A stretch of 64,000 nt of DNA from Strongylocentrotus droebachiensis. Taxonomy: Eukaryota; Echinodermata; Echinoidea; Camarodonta; Strongylocentrotidae. Positions 50,061 to 60,984 of the stretch are shown one piece after another. How positions within the stretch are numbered: position 1 is the first letter of the stretch; every line of letters begins with the position of its first letter. The stretch covers positions 42,047 to 106,046 of the forward strand of contig JAVYIG010007173.1 of NCBI GenBank assembly GCA_035222895.1. The letters are read 5' to 3'. A program made the translations under genes and the position numbers. The notes under the pieces were generated by a model. The model worked only from the letters and a program-made list of their open reading frames with translations. It made no database searches and was not told the origin of the DNA.

Positions 50061-50577
50061 TATGGACGTTTTTTTTTAAAAATCGTTAAAAATTCATTTT
50101 TTGTTTAAACGAAAAGCACATCCACCCGACGTACGTTATCACTAGCTCTTTCATTGGAGCCCTCATGTCTCATTGACTTTTGAAAGTTCACCCACCGTAA
50201 TTTTTCAAAATAGGTTGCAAGCTCGTCATTGCCTATAATACACATGTGAAACAAGTTTAACTTTGGACTCAGTTTACCAAGCGATTTGAAGATTATAGGT
50301 CGAGCACACGAAACATAAAAAGCATGAATTATCATAGATCACTTCTGCCTATTTCATTTTGTCCATTTCATCCAACCCCCACCGTAATTTTTCCATTTAG
50401 TAAAAGCAAACATTTTGCCGAGTTTAGCAAAAACATGAATATTCATGAACGGTCAGACAATACAGCCTTTTAGTACGTAACGTATAGTGAATGGGAATGG
50501 GCGATGATCCGTTCAGGAGGTAGAGGTCAGTGGTTTGTGCTGGCAATGTTCACGCGAGCGAACAAGGACAATCGGAG

Positions 50578-50660
50578 CAATATGGCGGCGGGACTCGAAC
50601 CGCAGACCTTGTGGTCGACAGTCCGGCAACGTATCCACCCGACCACAACACCTCAACAAT
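50578..50660 (-). mobile_element. tRNA-derived SINE head
   Basis: Minus strand shows an A-box-like GTGGTCGGGTGG, an anticodon-arm-like CTGTCGACCACAAGG and a B box GGTTCGAGTCC in tRNA spacing. It lacks a clean acceptor stem, so SINE rather than functional tRNA. Confidence 0.5.
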
Positions 50661-50892
50661 GATGCTAGGTGTCATCAACATGATAGCAACTATTTTCGAA
50701 AAATCCACCAACGGCAATTTCAATAGCCTGATGCGTCACCTATCCAAATGTGTGAACGTGACAATGACGTATTATGTGATGCGAACATGATTTCTATTGA
50801 AAATATGATAAGCTTAGTTACTATTTCCCTTGAGCTATTGATCGAAAATAGTTACGATAAATTGAAAGAAGTTTAAAGAATATTTCAGGAAT

Positions 50893-51064
50893 TTAAAATG
50901 CAATAAATTTTCAATCATTTTTGGCATTTCACCCCGGTTCCCAACATAAACAAATCCTCTGTGTGCCCATGCCTTGAGCCATAATGCATGGCCGTCCAGA
51001 GGTTTTTTTTTTTATGTTGGGGACCGGGGTAAAATGCAATCAATTATTGAAAATTTATTGATTT
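50893..51064. repeat. Fold-back (inverted repeat) element
   Basis: The left arm (about 50900-50962: aataaattttcaatcat, caccccggttcccaacat, aaatcctctg) is the imperfect reverse complement of the right arm (about 50998-51062: cagaggttt, atgttggggaccggggt, attgaaaatttattg). The loop contains the near-palindrome ccatgccttgagccataatgcatgg. Confidence 0.7.
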
Positions 51065-51109
51065 TTTATTTTTTTTATTTATGGAAACCGCCCCCTAACC
51101 TAGCCCCCG

Positions 51110-51442
51110 TTGCGTACAGTCATGGTTCAGTAACAAAGCAATGGCCTCGTAACTGTGAGGCCCCAGGATCAAAACCGTGTTGATGTGCTATATTAATGCC
51201 CTTTTGTGGGGCATTAATCCCCATTACTGTCATTTATTACTTAAGAGCGTAGGTCCCCTAGTTGATAAGCATAGTAGCATACACATGCTTTAGCAGTCAC
51301 GAAAAATACGCATTGGCAAATTATTAAATAACATCTGAGAATGTATACTATTATTTAGATCAATTTTTTTTAATTATTTTTAAAATAATTCCATAAATTG
51401 GGGTAAAACCAAAATATTCCAACTGTATGAGCGACAGTGTAT
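51110..51442 (+). mobile_element. SINE copy (tRNA-like head plus shared tail)
   Basis: The head has A-box-like atggttcagtaac and B-box-like ggatcaaaacc. The body (cccttttgtggggcattaat, ctttagcagtcacg) and tail (ttggggtaaaacc...ccaactgtatgagcgac) are shared in reverse with copies at 57.2 and 61.5-62.7 kb. Confidence 0.65.
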
Positions 51443-52900
51443 AGAAAAAAACGTGTAAATTGTTTAATTGCGAATATTATTACATAAATTAATCGCCCAT
51501 AGGATTCTAATCAGTATGGGTCGTGTTAAGGTCATAGCAATATTCTTATTAAAGAGATGATTGGTACTACAAGATCAGAGGAATAGTAACTAAAACAGAC
51601 ATAATTATGCACTCAACGTAGTAAATCATGCTTTGTTTTTCTTATTATTCCGCTTCCGCTCTTATAGCTTCCCATTACATTATCTAATTTTGGCTTACGT
51701 TTCATTCTTGTGATTTACTCTGATGAGTAGAAGACGAATTGCTTTAATAAGTATGTCTCTTTTCGTTGCCATTCTTCAATATTCTTATTGTAATTCCCTA
51801 TATCTATCTTCTTGAAGAGTAAGTAAGGTTATATCACATATTGACTTACACTGAAGATATAGAATACCGTCGAACTTTCCTGATAATATTAACAGACCAA
51901 TCCAGTTTTCTTTACGGTATGATTTATGATTAAAAACACTCACCAAGTATTGTCTAAAAGCGTTCAAATTCTTTGTTGTATCCTACAGCTCTTAGGTAAT
52001 GGCTCTGGCACCTATTACAACAGCGCAAATATGGTAATGACTATTTCCGAACCCTCAGCAAAATGTGTAGCTGACCTCGCTAAAAGAGACAGCCAATATA
52101 ATTCATCGCAAGATCGTTCTTGGAATCAGGTTGAAAAGGGGACAGATTATTTTCTGACGTCAGGCACTGGCTCCATGCCATAAGTAGATGAGATAGGTAA
52201 ATATCATTATGATGTTTATATTATATAGTCCGCCTATAAATATTTCATGCTCAGCAATATATTCATTCGAATGTTGATAATGCTTCGGCTGGATCTCATA
52301 ATAACGTAAATTTAATGAGGAAGAACATGAAATGGAAAACGGTTGATTATGCTGTAAAGATTATTATAAATACTTGGTTTATTGTCCCATTATTTGTCCA
52401 ACTTAAATAATTTTGATTACAGTCAATAAGTAATAAACTTATTTAATGACTACTTATAAAGTATTTATTGTATTTATTTTGGGACCCCGAGGAAGAACAG
52501 ATTAACCCCATCGGTTGATCTGAAACGGATGTATTTTAATCATAATATTTTATTCTAGAATTCCATTTAAAATATTTTAGTGTCTTGTTTCTTTATGTGT
52601 CTTTATGTGTTATTATTTTTGTATTTCATATTTTATGATCGCACATAAACCCAACAAACAAAACTTTAAAAAAAATGACTGTTAAGATGTATATATGGTT
52701 AAATACATATTAATAAATGACGACCTATATGATAACTATTTATATTGTATTCATATTGTTAATAAGTATTTCATGATTGGAAATAACACCAATTCTCCTT
52801 CTTCTAAATATAACTGCTAAGAGTTTTATACATAGCATTATATGAAAAGCTATGGAAATTGTTATTATAGTTGTACGTGACAGGATATATTTAAAATATT
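51443..52900. other. AT-rich region without a supported gene
   Basis: It holds one short open stretch after an acceptor-like tcctacag (about 51986-52183, plus strand; CVADLAKRDSQYNSS-type residues) that I cannot assign to a family. No donor or partner exon is visible, so I do not call a gene. The sequence gggaccccgaggaagaaca at about 52483-52501 looks like repeat sequence. Confidence 0.35.
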
Positions 52901-53327
52901 CCAATCCAATCCATCCAATCCGAAAGATATTTGATAAAGCGCCTTTTCCTTGCAATTACAAAGCGCTGCACACACGCTCCAAAATGTTTGGGCCACTTAA
53001 AACAAAAGTTAGACACTTCTCAGAGTGTAGTAAAGTATATGTAGGCTAGTAATAGAGTAATTTTTAGCAGAATAGATATGACTTGAGTAGCTTCGTGAAC
53101 TGGTCAACAGATGAGGCCGTCTGCACAGCAGTAGGTAGCTGGTTCCACAGTTTTGCAGCAACCGATAGAAAAGACAAGGGAAAAGACAATTCACCAGCAC
53201 GTTTTTGTGCGTGACAACATAATAAATAAGTGTTATAGATATTTCTAGTCATATCAACAAATGGAACTGTATGGGTGATAATATTTGTTACAGTTGCGTG
53301 GACTTTAACCATATGTAACTACATAGG
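52895..53327 (-). mobile_element. LINE 3' end: ORF2 C-terminus and tail
   Basis: The minus-strand frame at 53064-53312 ends with LWNQLPTAVQTASSVDQF and then KLLKSYLFC. This is the typical last stretch of non-LTR retrotransposon ORF2 proteins (LWN-LP ... S-F...LK-YLF). It is followed by a 3' UTR with gcgctttgtaattgcaagg and a short TTGGA-type tail near 52900. A stop lies just upstream of the frame, so the copy is 5'-truncated and dead. Confidence 0.7.
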
Positions 53328-53487
53328 TTCCTAAACATGACGTTGTACTGTTCGATCTTCAAAATAAATTGAAAAAAGTCAATAACCTGACATTTATTGA
53401 CAACAAATAAAGGTGTAGCAGGAGATAATGGTACCATACTGGGTTTTCCCAAGAATCTTCGCACGCCATCAACATCTCATAACAGTA

Positions 53488-53640
53488 GCAAAGGTGTCGT
53501 CGTCGAGTGATTAAATCATTTGACTGGAAATGCAAAGGTCGTTTGTTCGGGGCCCAGCACGGCATATATGTCCTTGAGTAAGGCATTTTATTCACATTGC
53601 TCCTATCCACACAGGGGTTAATTTGGTACCCGTTAGAATG
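53488..53640 (+). mobile_element. tRNA-derived SINE
   Basis: Order of elements: gtcgtcgagtgattaaatca (A-box region), tttgactggaaatgcaaag (anticodon arm), tcgtttgttcggggc (degenerate B box), then tatgtccttgagtaaggca, a tail motif common in invertebrate SINEs. Mutated B box, so inactive. Confidence 0.6.
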
Positions 53641-54298
53641 TGAACGTCATTGTGATTTGATTAATTTCAACGCGCCTGTAAAAAGTCGACTACCTGAAAC
53701 GTTTCCCAGGGGATGGACAATCAATGTACAGTATAATTTACAGAATATTTATGGAATCGTGTGACATTGCATGCATATTTAAACACGCACTCATAAATAT
53801 AATGTACATATTTTTCAGGAGTACTGTACTGTACGTGATTATATGATTTAATATCTAGTTAAACGGGAGTGAAAATCAACATTTTGCGGAGTCGAAATAT
53901 AGATCATTTGTTTGTGGAGTGTAAATCCATTATTAACACTGGTTAAATCCATTCTCAAAAGAGTTACGTAATCATCGATTTAGTTTGGAATAAAATCCAA
54001 ATCATGTTTCGACACCTCCCCCGGTAAAGGCTACGTTTAAACATGATGACGTTAGACGAACCTCACCCCAAATAATAGGTGCAGGTATTCTGACACTTTG
54101 ATGTACAATATCTTGCATTTGTTTTCTCTCTCTCATTTAAACAAAATTGTGTTTGTTTTATTTTGCTCACGAAACAGGTTGTTACTTTAAATGTAAGCAT
54201 AAGTGATTATCGGTATTCTTGTTTTGTATGTGTTTAAACGTTTATCTCGTAGTGAAGATGTGTTATGTTATAGTAAAGATGCGTAATGTTTTGACATT

Positions 54299-54550
54299 GG
54301 TAATGGTGTTAATGATGATATGATGGTGATGATGACTTGATTACGATGATGATGTGCTGCTGTTGCTGCTGCTGCTGCTGATGATGATGATGGTGGTGGT
54401 GGTGGTGGTGGTGGTGGTTGGGATAGTGGTGATGATGATGATGCAGGTGATGATAATGGTGATGACAGTTATTTTGATTGTGATGTTAATAAATGATGAC
54501 GTCCATGATGATGCTATTTATGATGATGATGACGATGGCAGTGATGATGT
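54299..54550. repeat. (TGA)n/(TGG)n/(CTG)n microsatellite
   Basis: Imperfect trinucleotide tract including a pure (GGT)n run at 54390-54417. The poly-Val/Met frame across it is a repeat artefact. Confidence 0.9.
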
Positions 54551-55825
54551 CTTAGCTGATTATATCTGTATTAGTTAGATTATTTCTGCACGTCGAGACT
54601 TATTAAATGTCAAAACAGATCTTTTTTGATTTTTTGTCTTCTTTTTACCTGTTACTTACGTTTCTAAAATAGTTTTATAAAACAAATCTAATCCAACCAC
54701 TCCTACTACCCATCCTCTCAAACCGGCGCTAAAGTTCTCTTTCAAACTATAAGCTCAAGAAAGATTACCGACAGTCCTTATCAGGACTCCCCAATCCCCT
54801 CTCCCTCTCTCACATGGTGCAACCGTAAGCCTACTGTATACATCACCATGCAAGCCGATACGTATAAGCACCATCTATATCTAACCTGATTGTGAAAATG
54901 TACAAATTAAAAACAATAACAACGTCACATACGAGTAACCACGAATACTTTGTCTGAATATACATGTATTTTATTATCTTTTGCAATCTGATTTTTTTTT
55001 TAAGGCACTGCAGTGAACAAATATTATTTTTAAAAGTAACAGAGGTGCAAGTTTACATGTCGATCAAACTTTAAATCCACTAAATGTGCAACACTTATAT
55101 TGATTTACAACTAGGTAGTACTGATATAACAACAATTAATGAAATTTTTTCATCGTTTTTTATTTGTAGTGACATTTTAAATGCTAGCTGTAAGAAGAAA
55201 CAAATACAAAGACGTTCCTGCAGTTTAATTCACTTCCAATTACACAAAGTACCGTTGGCATACTAGAATGTCGATTCTTTTTTCTTTTTATGGGCCTCTT
55301 CAGAACAGGTTTACGAAAGACTTGTTCGTGTAATTGCATCTGTACATTGTGTGCCCAACATGTCAGGATATACTGTTTCAAGCAGTTACAGGGGAATTTA
55401 TATATTCACAATTCAGCAACTTCAGTTCTGCAACAACAACAAAATCAACAATGGCGTCTTGTATTATCTTGATTACATATTCCACTATATTTCAAACTAC
55501 TTTAATTGTTAAGACTAAGTACATTAAAACATGCAAGGGCATCGCTTAAAGGTTTTAAACGTGACGGGGTTAAACTCATGCCAATGAGTTTACCTGGAGA
55601 AAATGGGATCCAAAGAATGTTATGAGAGGTTGGAAATGTGACCCCTACCTAAGGACAATTTTGCATCCGCCCCAATTTTGATATTTGCCTCCAACTTTCC
55701 CAAAAGGTATGAACGGGTTTGCTGACAGAAAAGAGACCCTCCCACATACACACAGGTCAAGCACACACGCACACATTAGCGACACCCCTGCGCTCTGTAT
55801 AAATATGTATCATATAACAAACTAT

Positions 55826-55928
55826 AGGCTTGTTCAGATATGGCCCGGTAAACCGCCGCAAAACAAGAAGCAACCGCGGTTTACTTTTACCGCAAAGGTT
55901 TTGCCGCGTTATATCTGAACGAGCTGTA
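55826..55928. mobile_element. Short palindromic MITE-like element
   Basis: The left end gcttgttcagatatggcccg and the right end (reverse complement agctcgttcagatataacgc) are near-perfect inverted repeats with ccgcggtttac/gtaaaccg sequence inside. About 100 bp in all, able to fold almost end to end. Confidence 0.65.
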
Positions 55929-56279
55929 ACATCGTTTATGTATTTGTATGATAAGTAAGACATTGTATTCTACATAAAATTATGCATAAGCCTTGACATA
56001 TTATATATAAATCTTATTAAGCATAAATGAATGGATATAGAATTGTCGTTGTCAAAATACTATGACACATCTGAAAACTCTTTCAACTTGGTTGTTGATT
56101 TGTAAAGCCCTCGTTTATTTGGTTTTAGGAAGTTCATGTTCATTACTAATTATTGCAGTTTCATTAATGTTACTTAATTATTGTATTTACATTTTCTTTT
56201 TCATTATCATGCTATTGTTATACATTGTTAGTTAAGTAATTCGTCCAAATTAAGCGCAATGTTCATTTCATGTTTTTTG

Positions 56280-56398
56280 TTGATTCTTATTACATATTTA
56301 GTTTAACCGTACTTTTCATTTCATTTGTTTTGTAAAGCGCTAAGAAACTGTATTTGTATACCAGCGCTATATAAATCTTAAATATTATTATTATTTTA
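56280..56398 (+). mobile_element. LINE/SINE 3' tail
   Basis: ttgttttgtaaagcgctaag and gcgctatataaatctt followed by an (ATT)n end are typical of non-LTR retroelement 3' termini in marine invertebrates. The body upstream is AT-rich and unrecognised. Confidence 0.5.
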
Positions 56399-56539
56399 CT
56401 GACAAATTGTTGACTTATCTTCGCTTCGTAGATCTCGAGGAGGTGGACAGCAAGAAGCTTTGTGAAAAATCACTTGGCTTGAGAAAGTCCACATGAGTGG
56501 ATAAAAGCTTGCCTACTAAGCTTCCACGTTGGTTAAACC

Positions 56540-56946
56540 TTAAAGATAAAGACCAGTTATGGTCATGCGATTGCATTGTGAAAGAAATGTTGTGGAATCG
56601 ATCAGAAAAGGTTGATCATCTAGCATATAAGTATTAGTGTGAACTGCAAGGTTCTGGAATCATCAAAATGATAAGAAATTTGGCCCAGTCTTCGTAAAGT
56701 TACAAGCACTGTACACAGAAAGATGTATATGGGACTATACGCACACGTGCGCAACACGTGCGTTTATCTCTCACACACCAATAGATAAACTAATTTACCA
56801 AATATCTCAATTAGTAGGCGGTTTCCCGGCAAACTTGTAATCATCATGTATTAGTCAAAACAAATTCTTTCACATGATTGGTAATAAGAGCTTCCATTTC
56901 ATTTTTTTGAAATTGGGGCGTTTCCAATACTGGTCTTTACCTTTAA
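56540..56946 (+). mobile_element. Complete MITE of the AAAGGTAAAGACCAG family (407 bp)
   Basis: Inverted termini: left TTAAAGATAAAGACCAGT and right (reverse complement) TTAAAGGTAAAGACCAGT. TTAA occurs at both outer edges (56540-56543 and 56943-56946) and may be the target duplication. Internal acgcacacgtgcgcaacacgtgcgt is locally palindromic. No transposase. Confidence 0.75.
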
Positions 56947-57214
56947 ACTAAATGTGATATTCACCAGACTCTAACATATGTGAAAATGAAAAACGAATAG
57001 TTAAGAGCAGTTAAGAGAGGTCATGGGTGCGTTGATGTTGGCTAGTGCCTGGATAGTTTGCAGAACATCAATCATATGAGAAGCTTTAGTAGTATACGTC
57101 GTGTATCGGATTGCGTTCAACAGCGCCCTGTAAAAAAAAAAAGAAGAAGAAGGAAACAGTTTAGTCTATCGTATCATTCGATCAGGATCCACTTCATCAT
57201 CTTATAAAGATATA

Positions 57215-57690
57215 TACACTGTTGGTCATAATGGTGGAATAATTTGTTTTACCCCAGTTTAGGGAAGGAAATACAAAAATTATTTATTTCTAATAAATCT
57301 AGATAATGGCATACATTCTCAGATTTTATTGAATAATAATTTGCTAGTGTTTGTTTTGCGTGACTGCTAAAGCATGTGTGTGCTACTAGGCTAATCAGCT
57401 AAGGGACCTACGTCCTTAAGTCACAACTGACAGTAATGAGGATTAATGCCTCACAAAAGGGCACTAATATAGCACATCGACACAGTTTTGATCCTGGGGC
57501 CTCACAGTAACGAGGTCATTGCTTAGCCACTGAATCATGACTGTACGCAGCGGTTGCTAGGGTACGCGGCCGCCCCCATAAATCCCCCAAAACGAAGAAA
57601 ATACAATAAATTATCAAAAATTCATTGCATTTTCCCCCGACCCCCAACAGGAAAAAATCTTCCGTAGGGCCATGCATTATGGTTCAAAGA
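57215..57690 (-). mobile_element. SINE copy, minus orientation
   Basis: Shares the tail acactgttggtcataatggtgg, ctttagcagtcacg core (reverse), cctggggcctcacagtaacg head and ccatgcattatggttca flank with the copies at 51.1 and 62.4 kb. Confidence 0.65.
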
Positions 57691-57915
57691 ATGGCCACAC
57701 CAAGAAGAAGGATAGAAAGGGATAACAATCGTAGAAGGGAGGGTAGGGGGAAGAGAGTAGGAGAGAAGTGAAAGAGGTAGAGTGCGGGTGAGAGAGAGAA
57801 AGAGAGATAGAGAGGCGAGGAAGGGAGAGAGAGGGAGAGAGACAAAGAACATTAATTAAGGAGAGAAGGGAATAGAGAGATAAGGAGACGGAAGGGGGGA
57901 AGGGAAAGGAGTGAG
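57690..57915. repeat. GA-rich (polypurine) low-complexity tract
   Basis: Runs of gagagagag, ggaaggg and aagaaga on the plus strand over about 220 bp. The Ser/Leu-rich antisense frame here is not a gene. Confidence 0.85.
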
Positions 57916-58062
57916 ATCAATATAAGGTTTACTCATTAACAGCTCAATCAGCAATTTTAGCGTTGTGACGCATTACAAATTTGACAGAAAATCCGTCTGA
58001 ATCATTTAACAGGCTATATGACATTCAAACAAAATATTAATAAGCAATTTTATTTTCCATAC

Positions 58063-58254
58063 CCGAGCTGATATTGGCACCATCTGGTGCAGTATCATTA
58101 AATGTAAAGAACACCTCATCTTCTTCGTTAGGGTCGTGTGCAGAAATCTCCAAGGTAACGGTCACGCCCACTTGCATAAAGAGAACCTCCCCTTCTTGTA
58201 AAGCATCTGTCTCGCTTAGCTCTACCACACTGGTTACGTTCGGAGGAAAATTAT
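58063..58254 (-). pseudogene. MUC4-like post-vWD exon (64 codons), part of a decayed gene
   Basis: Acceptor TTATCTAG and donor TCGG|GTATGG, phase 1-1. It reads NFPPNVTSVVELSETD, then HDPNEEDEVFFTFNDTAPDG. The PPN start, hydrophobic beta-strand pattern and the Asp-rich turn resemble the Ig/cadherin-like stretch that follows the vWD domain in MUC4 and related NIDO-AMOP-vWD proteins. The split codon with the previous exon is G|AT (Asp). This exon itself is intact; the call reflects lesions in upstream exons. Downstream exons that should follow are not found before 49.6 kb. Confidence 0.6.
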
Positions 58255-58689
58255 CTAGATAATTTAAAAAGTTAGAGAAAACGTAATATTTACAAACATT
58301 ACATTTATCCCATTTATAAAGGAATATCAAGTAACATTTCGAAGCTTTATTGTAGAGTTTGAAAACGAATTCACACTTGTATAAACATGTTTTGCCATTT
58401 CAATACATTTATAAATTATAAACGATAGACACAAATAGATAATGCTACTAGGCTTCAACTGATACCTAATCCTATCATCGGCAATTCGGCATGTTCGGAG
58501 GTATGAAATGCGGCCATCTTTAAATAATTCAAATGTTACCTTATCAATGACTGGTTTATCTTCATGGGTGAAAGCAGAGATGCCTACAAATCGTATTAGT
58601 ACGGGACGTACGTCTTTTAGTCAATTAATCAGGATAGTCTAAATACTAAACACACTGACTTGATTTCAGTTTCAATAAGATAATTGCTC

Positions 58690-58896
58690 TTTTGTGTTAG
58701 TACCGGACTGCTAAGAAAGCATATGTTTGCTTGTAAGTAGGCAATCAAGGGACCGACAGCTTTAAGTCCTCTCCGAGGGACTTGGTAATAAGGATTATCG
58801 CCTTTCAAAAAGGTAATAGCGCATTTTACTTGGTTACGAACCCGGGACCTCTCGGTTACGAGACTACTGCTCTACCAATGAGCCATCGCGGCAATT
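58690..58896 (-). mobile_element. tRNA-derived SINE
   Basis: Minus strand: gcgatggctcattggtagag (A box), ctcgtaaccgagag (anticodon-arm-like) and gggttcgtaacc (B box), followed by a body containing aaagctgtcggtccc. Confidence 0.7.
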
Positions 58897-58985
58897 CCAT
58901 ACATTCTAACAGGGTTGATTACGAAACATCTTCTGATCTCCCAAAAGTTATTAAAATAATATTAAAGTCTATTGCCCCATCTCAC

Positions 58986-59234
58986 CAAGATTTAAGAGGT
59001 CATTGTCGAGTTGGTTTCCCGTGGTCATAGTTTGATTACCCATCTCTGGACTCACGGCGAGGTAGTCGAACAGGCACGCCTCGTCCTCCCCACAAGCCTC
59101 TCGGGCTGCCTGGGTTCGGTTGGGGTCGAGAGCGAGCAGCTCGTCTAAGAACATTGGTTTGTAGTCGATAGAATTGTAGTAACTCCAATTGCCATCACCG
59201 TATTCAAACATAGATTCATTTTCACTGATCATCC
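58986..59234 (-). pseudogene. MUC4-like post-vWD exon (83 codons) with paired cysteines
   Basis: Acceptor TTACTTCTCAG and donor CTTG|GTGAGA, phase 1-1. It encodes ESMFEYGDGNWSYYNSIDY, FLDELLALDP and then ACGEDEACLFDYLAVSPEMG. The acidic spacer between two Cys followed by a hydrophobic-Asp/Tyr pair matches the conserved segment after vWD in MUC4 (CDGDSSCIYD in human, from memory). The first two bases GG complete a Trp codon (T|GG) with the exon at 59782. The exon is intact, but sits in a gene with upstream lesions. Confidence 0.7.
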
Positions 59235-59319
59235 CTGAGAAGTAACAATATCAATGCTAAATAAAACTTGAGGAAAAGTTTGTGAAGATCAGGTATTGCA
59301 TGTTTCTACCATGACTGGA

Positions 59320-59412
59320 GAATCATCATCATCATCATCACCATCACATAATCATCGTCACCATCATCACCATCATCGTCTTTGTCGTCATCATCATTAT
59401 CATCATCATCCA
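59320..59412. repeat. (ATC)n microsatellite
   Basis: Mostly catcat and catcac repeats on the plus strand, inside the intron between MUC4-like exons. Confidence 0.9.
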
Positions 59413-59781
59413 AGTAGCCACCTCCTTACTGCTTGTAAATGTCTTTACTTTTGATTCCCTGTTAATATGAATTTATTATTGTTAGAGAAAGATTTATACA
59501 TGACACCCTTGACATTGGGACATGTCCGCAGGTAATACAAATCTGTTCTGTTGGCATATAGGGAAACAAAATCAGTTAAAACACAGACTGTACTCCTTGT
59601 CAATTGTATACAACGTCTTTTTAGGAAAATGTAAAACAAACTGATATAAGCTACACTAACATAATACTGCCTCGAAATATAAAACAATTTGATTTGACTA
59701 CATCGAATACATGTACGACTAGTCTAAATACAATAAACATTAAGCCAAGGTATGGCAATAAAAACTCTTTTGAATACTTAC

Positions 59782-59895
59782 ATGACTGTCCAAACTGAAA
59801 TATTTATCGGTCTGTTAAATTTCTTCCAGGTGAATCCATTAATAATGTTCCATTCCTGAGCAGAAAATCATCTGATTTGTTCCCATTTACATTAC
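59782..59895 (-). pseudogene. MUC4-like vWD-end exon with in-frame stop
   Basis: Acceptor TTTTTAACCAG and donor TCAT|GTAAGT, 114 bp, phase 1-1. It reads GNVNGNKSDDFLLRNGTLL and then IFQFGQS, where the final T joins GG of the next exon to give Trp. This is the G-x-x-(N/D)GN...DDF...NGT...FG-xx-W signature at the end of MUC4-type vWD domains. Between these parts is TAA (59804-59806), where relatives usually have an acidic residue. It is a nonsense mutation unless it is a sequencing error. No open frame longer than 60 codons covers this exon, so it is easily overlooked. Confidence 0.7.
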
Positions 59896-60464
59896 CTGGT
59901 TAAAAAGAAGGAACAAATATATCACAAGGTTTTGCTTTTTGTTATTCTGTCAAATATTTAACCTTCAAACTTTGTGTAAATCATACTTTTATATTCATGA
60001 ATAAGACTTATAAATTTTTCTTCTTCATCCTGATGACCTTTAGGTATTGCATTCCGTAAAGCTTCAGCAAAGTTTTCCTACTTCCACCATATTAAAAAAA
60101 CGGATGAATGGACATTTCAGTTGAGGGTTAGGGTCAAAGTTACGTGCTGTGCAAGGTTAAACTTAGGGGTTTCGGTTATGGTCAGTATTATTTCCTATTT
60201 CAAAGTTTAGGTTCAGGGTAAGGTAAAGAGTTACTTGTGAAGTGGGTTTCTTTGCATTTTCCCCTATAATCATTAGGTGACGCGCTTGATATATTACTAC
60301 CAAAATTACTACTATTCTTAGTTCTTCTACGATGTCTCCAAGCGCTTAAAATATATAACTGATTCTGTCAATATTTTACAGACGGTGGCTGAGAGGGCAG
60401 CAATGACTTTCGCCTCATACCGGGTACCCATCAACTTAATGGTATGATGGTTTGTTTTGTAACT

Positions 60465-60625
60465 TCCTGCTAATAAAGCATGTGTAGGCTTGTAAGCATC
60501 CAGGATACGGACGGCTATAAGTCGTCTCCGAGGGACCTGGTAATGAAAATTAAAGCCTTACAAGTGAACTAGCGCATTGATGGGTTTCAAACCCTGGACC
60601 TGCTGAGCCATCGCGCCTTGGTGAA
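60465..60625 (-). mobile_element. Truncated copy of the 58.7-kb SINE family
   Basis: Shares gtctccgagggacctggtaat, cgcattga and gagccatcgcg (reverse strand) with 58690-58896 but lacks the anticodon-arm part of the tRNA head. Confidence 0.6.
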
Positions 60626-60653
60626 GAGAAGCAATGTCGATAAAATGCCTTAC

Positions 60654-60859
60654 CGAGCAGACCCCTTCCGGTTCCATTCTGCGCATACTCAGAAGGGACT
60701 ATGACACCCAGATCCAAGAGGCCGTTCTTGAAGGTCACGGTGAAGAACGAACTGGGATATCCTTCTGGTTGGTCAGCGCTGTGACCTTGATCTCACCTTC
60801 AGAGACAGTGTCATTCTCCACGGATAGGATGAAGTTCGAGTCCCGTGAGTCGAGCCCAT
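60654..60859 (-). pseudogene. MUC4-like vWD C-terminal exon with 1-bp frameshift
   Basis: Acceptor CATAATAG and donor CTCG|GTAAGG. The exon is 206 bp, one base short of the 207 that phase 1-1 requires. The first part reads DSNFILSVENDTVSEGEIKV; after about 60755-60775 the coding frame shifts and continues as FFTVTFKNGLLDLGV, VPSEYAQNGTGRG, which matches the (V)P-x-x-Y-x-N...RGLLG end of vWD domains in MUC4-like proteins. The split codon with the next exon gives Gly (G|GT). The fit of length, frames and family pattern points to one deleted base, real or an assembly error. Confidence 0.68.
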
Positions 60860-60984
60860 CTATTATGAGAAGGGAAAGATTTGGTATTTGGCTCCCATTT
60901 AAAATTTAAAGTCCTAATACGGACAGAATAGATTTCACTGAATGTGAAAGGATATATTTTATATATTTTCACTTAAGAATAATA

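Noticed and set aside
51926..52183. Plus-strand 85-aa frame as an exon
   Set aside because: Acceptor-like site is present but no donor, partner exon or recognisable family; kept only as a remark.
53064..53312. 82-aa minus frame as a host gene
   Set aside because: The LWN-LP...LK-YLF ending is a LINE ORF2 tail with a LINE 3' UTR behind it.
54354..54578. Poly-Val/Met/Asp plus frame
   Set aside because: Product of the TGA/TGG microsatellite.
57622..57852. Ser/Leu-rich minus frame
   Set aside because: Lies on the GA-rich low-complexity tract.
46943..58063. Single gene joining the MUC4-like exons to the EGF-mucin exons
   Set aside because: Phases would allow it, but the frameshift and stop upstream and the signal-peptide exon at 49.5 kb favour two units; left as a test in the findings.
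58861..58896. Functional tRNA gene at the A/B-box sequences (also 50.6, 51.1 and 53.5 kb)
   Set aside because: Acceptor stems do not pair and the sequences continue into shared repeat bodies, so they are SINE heads.
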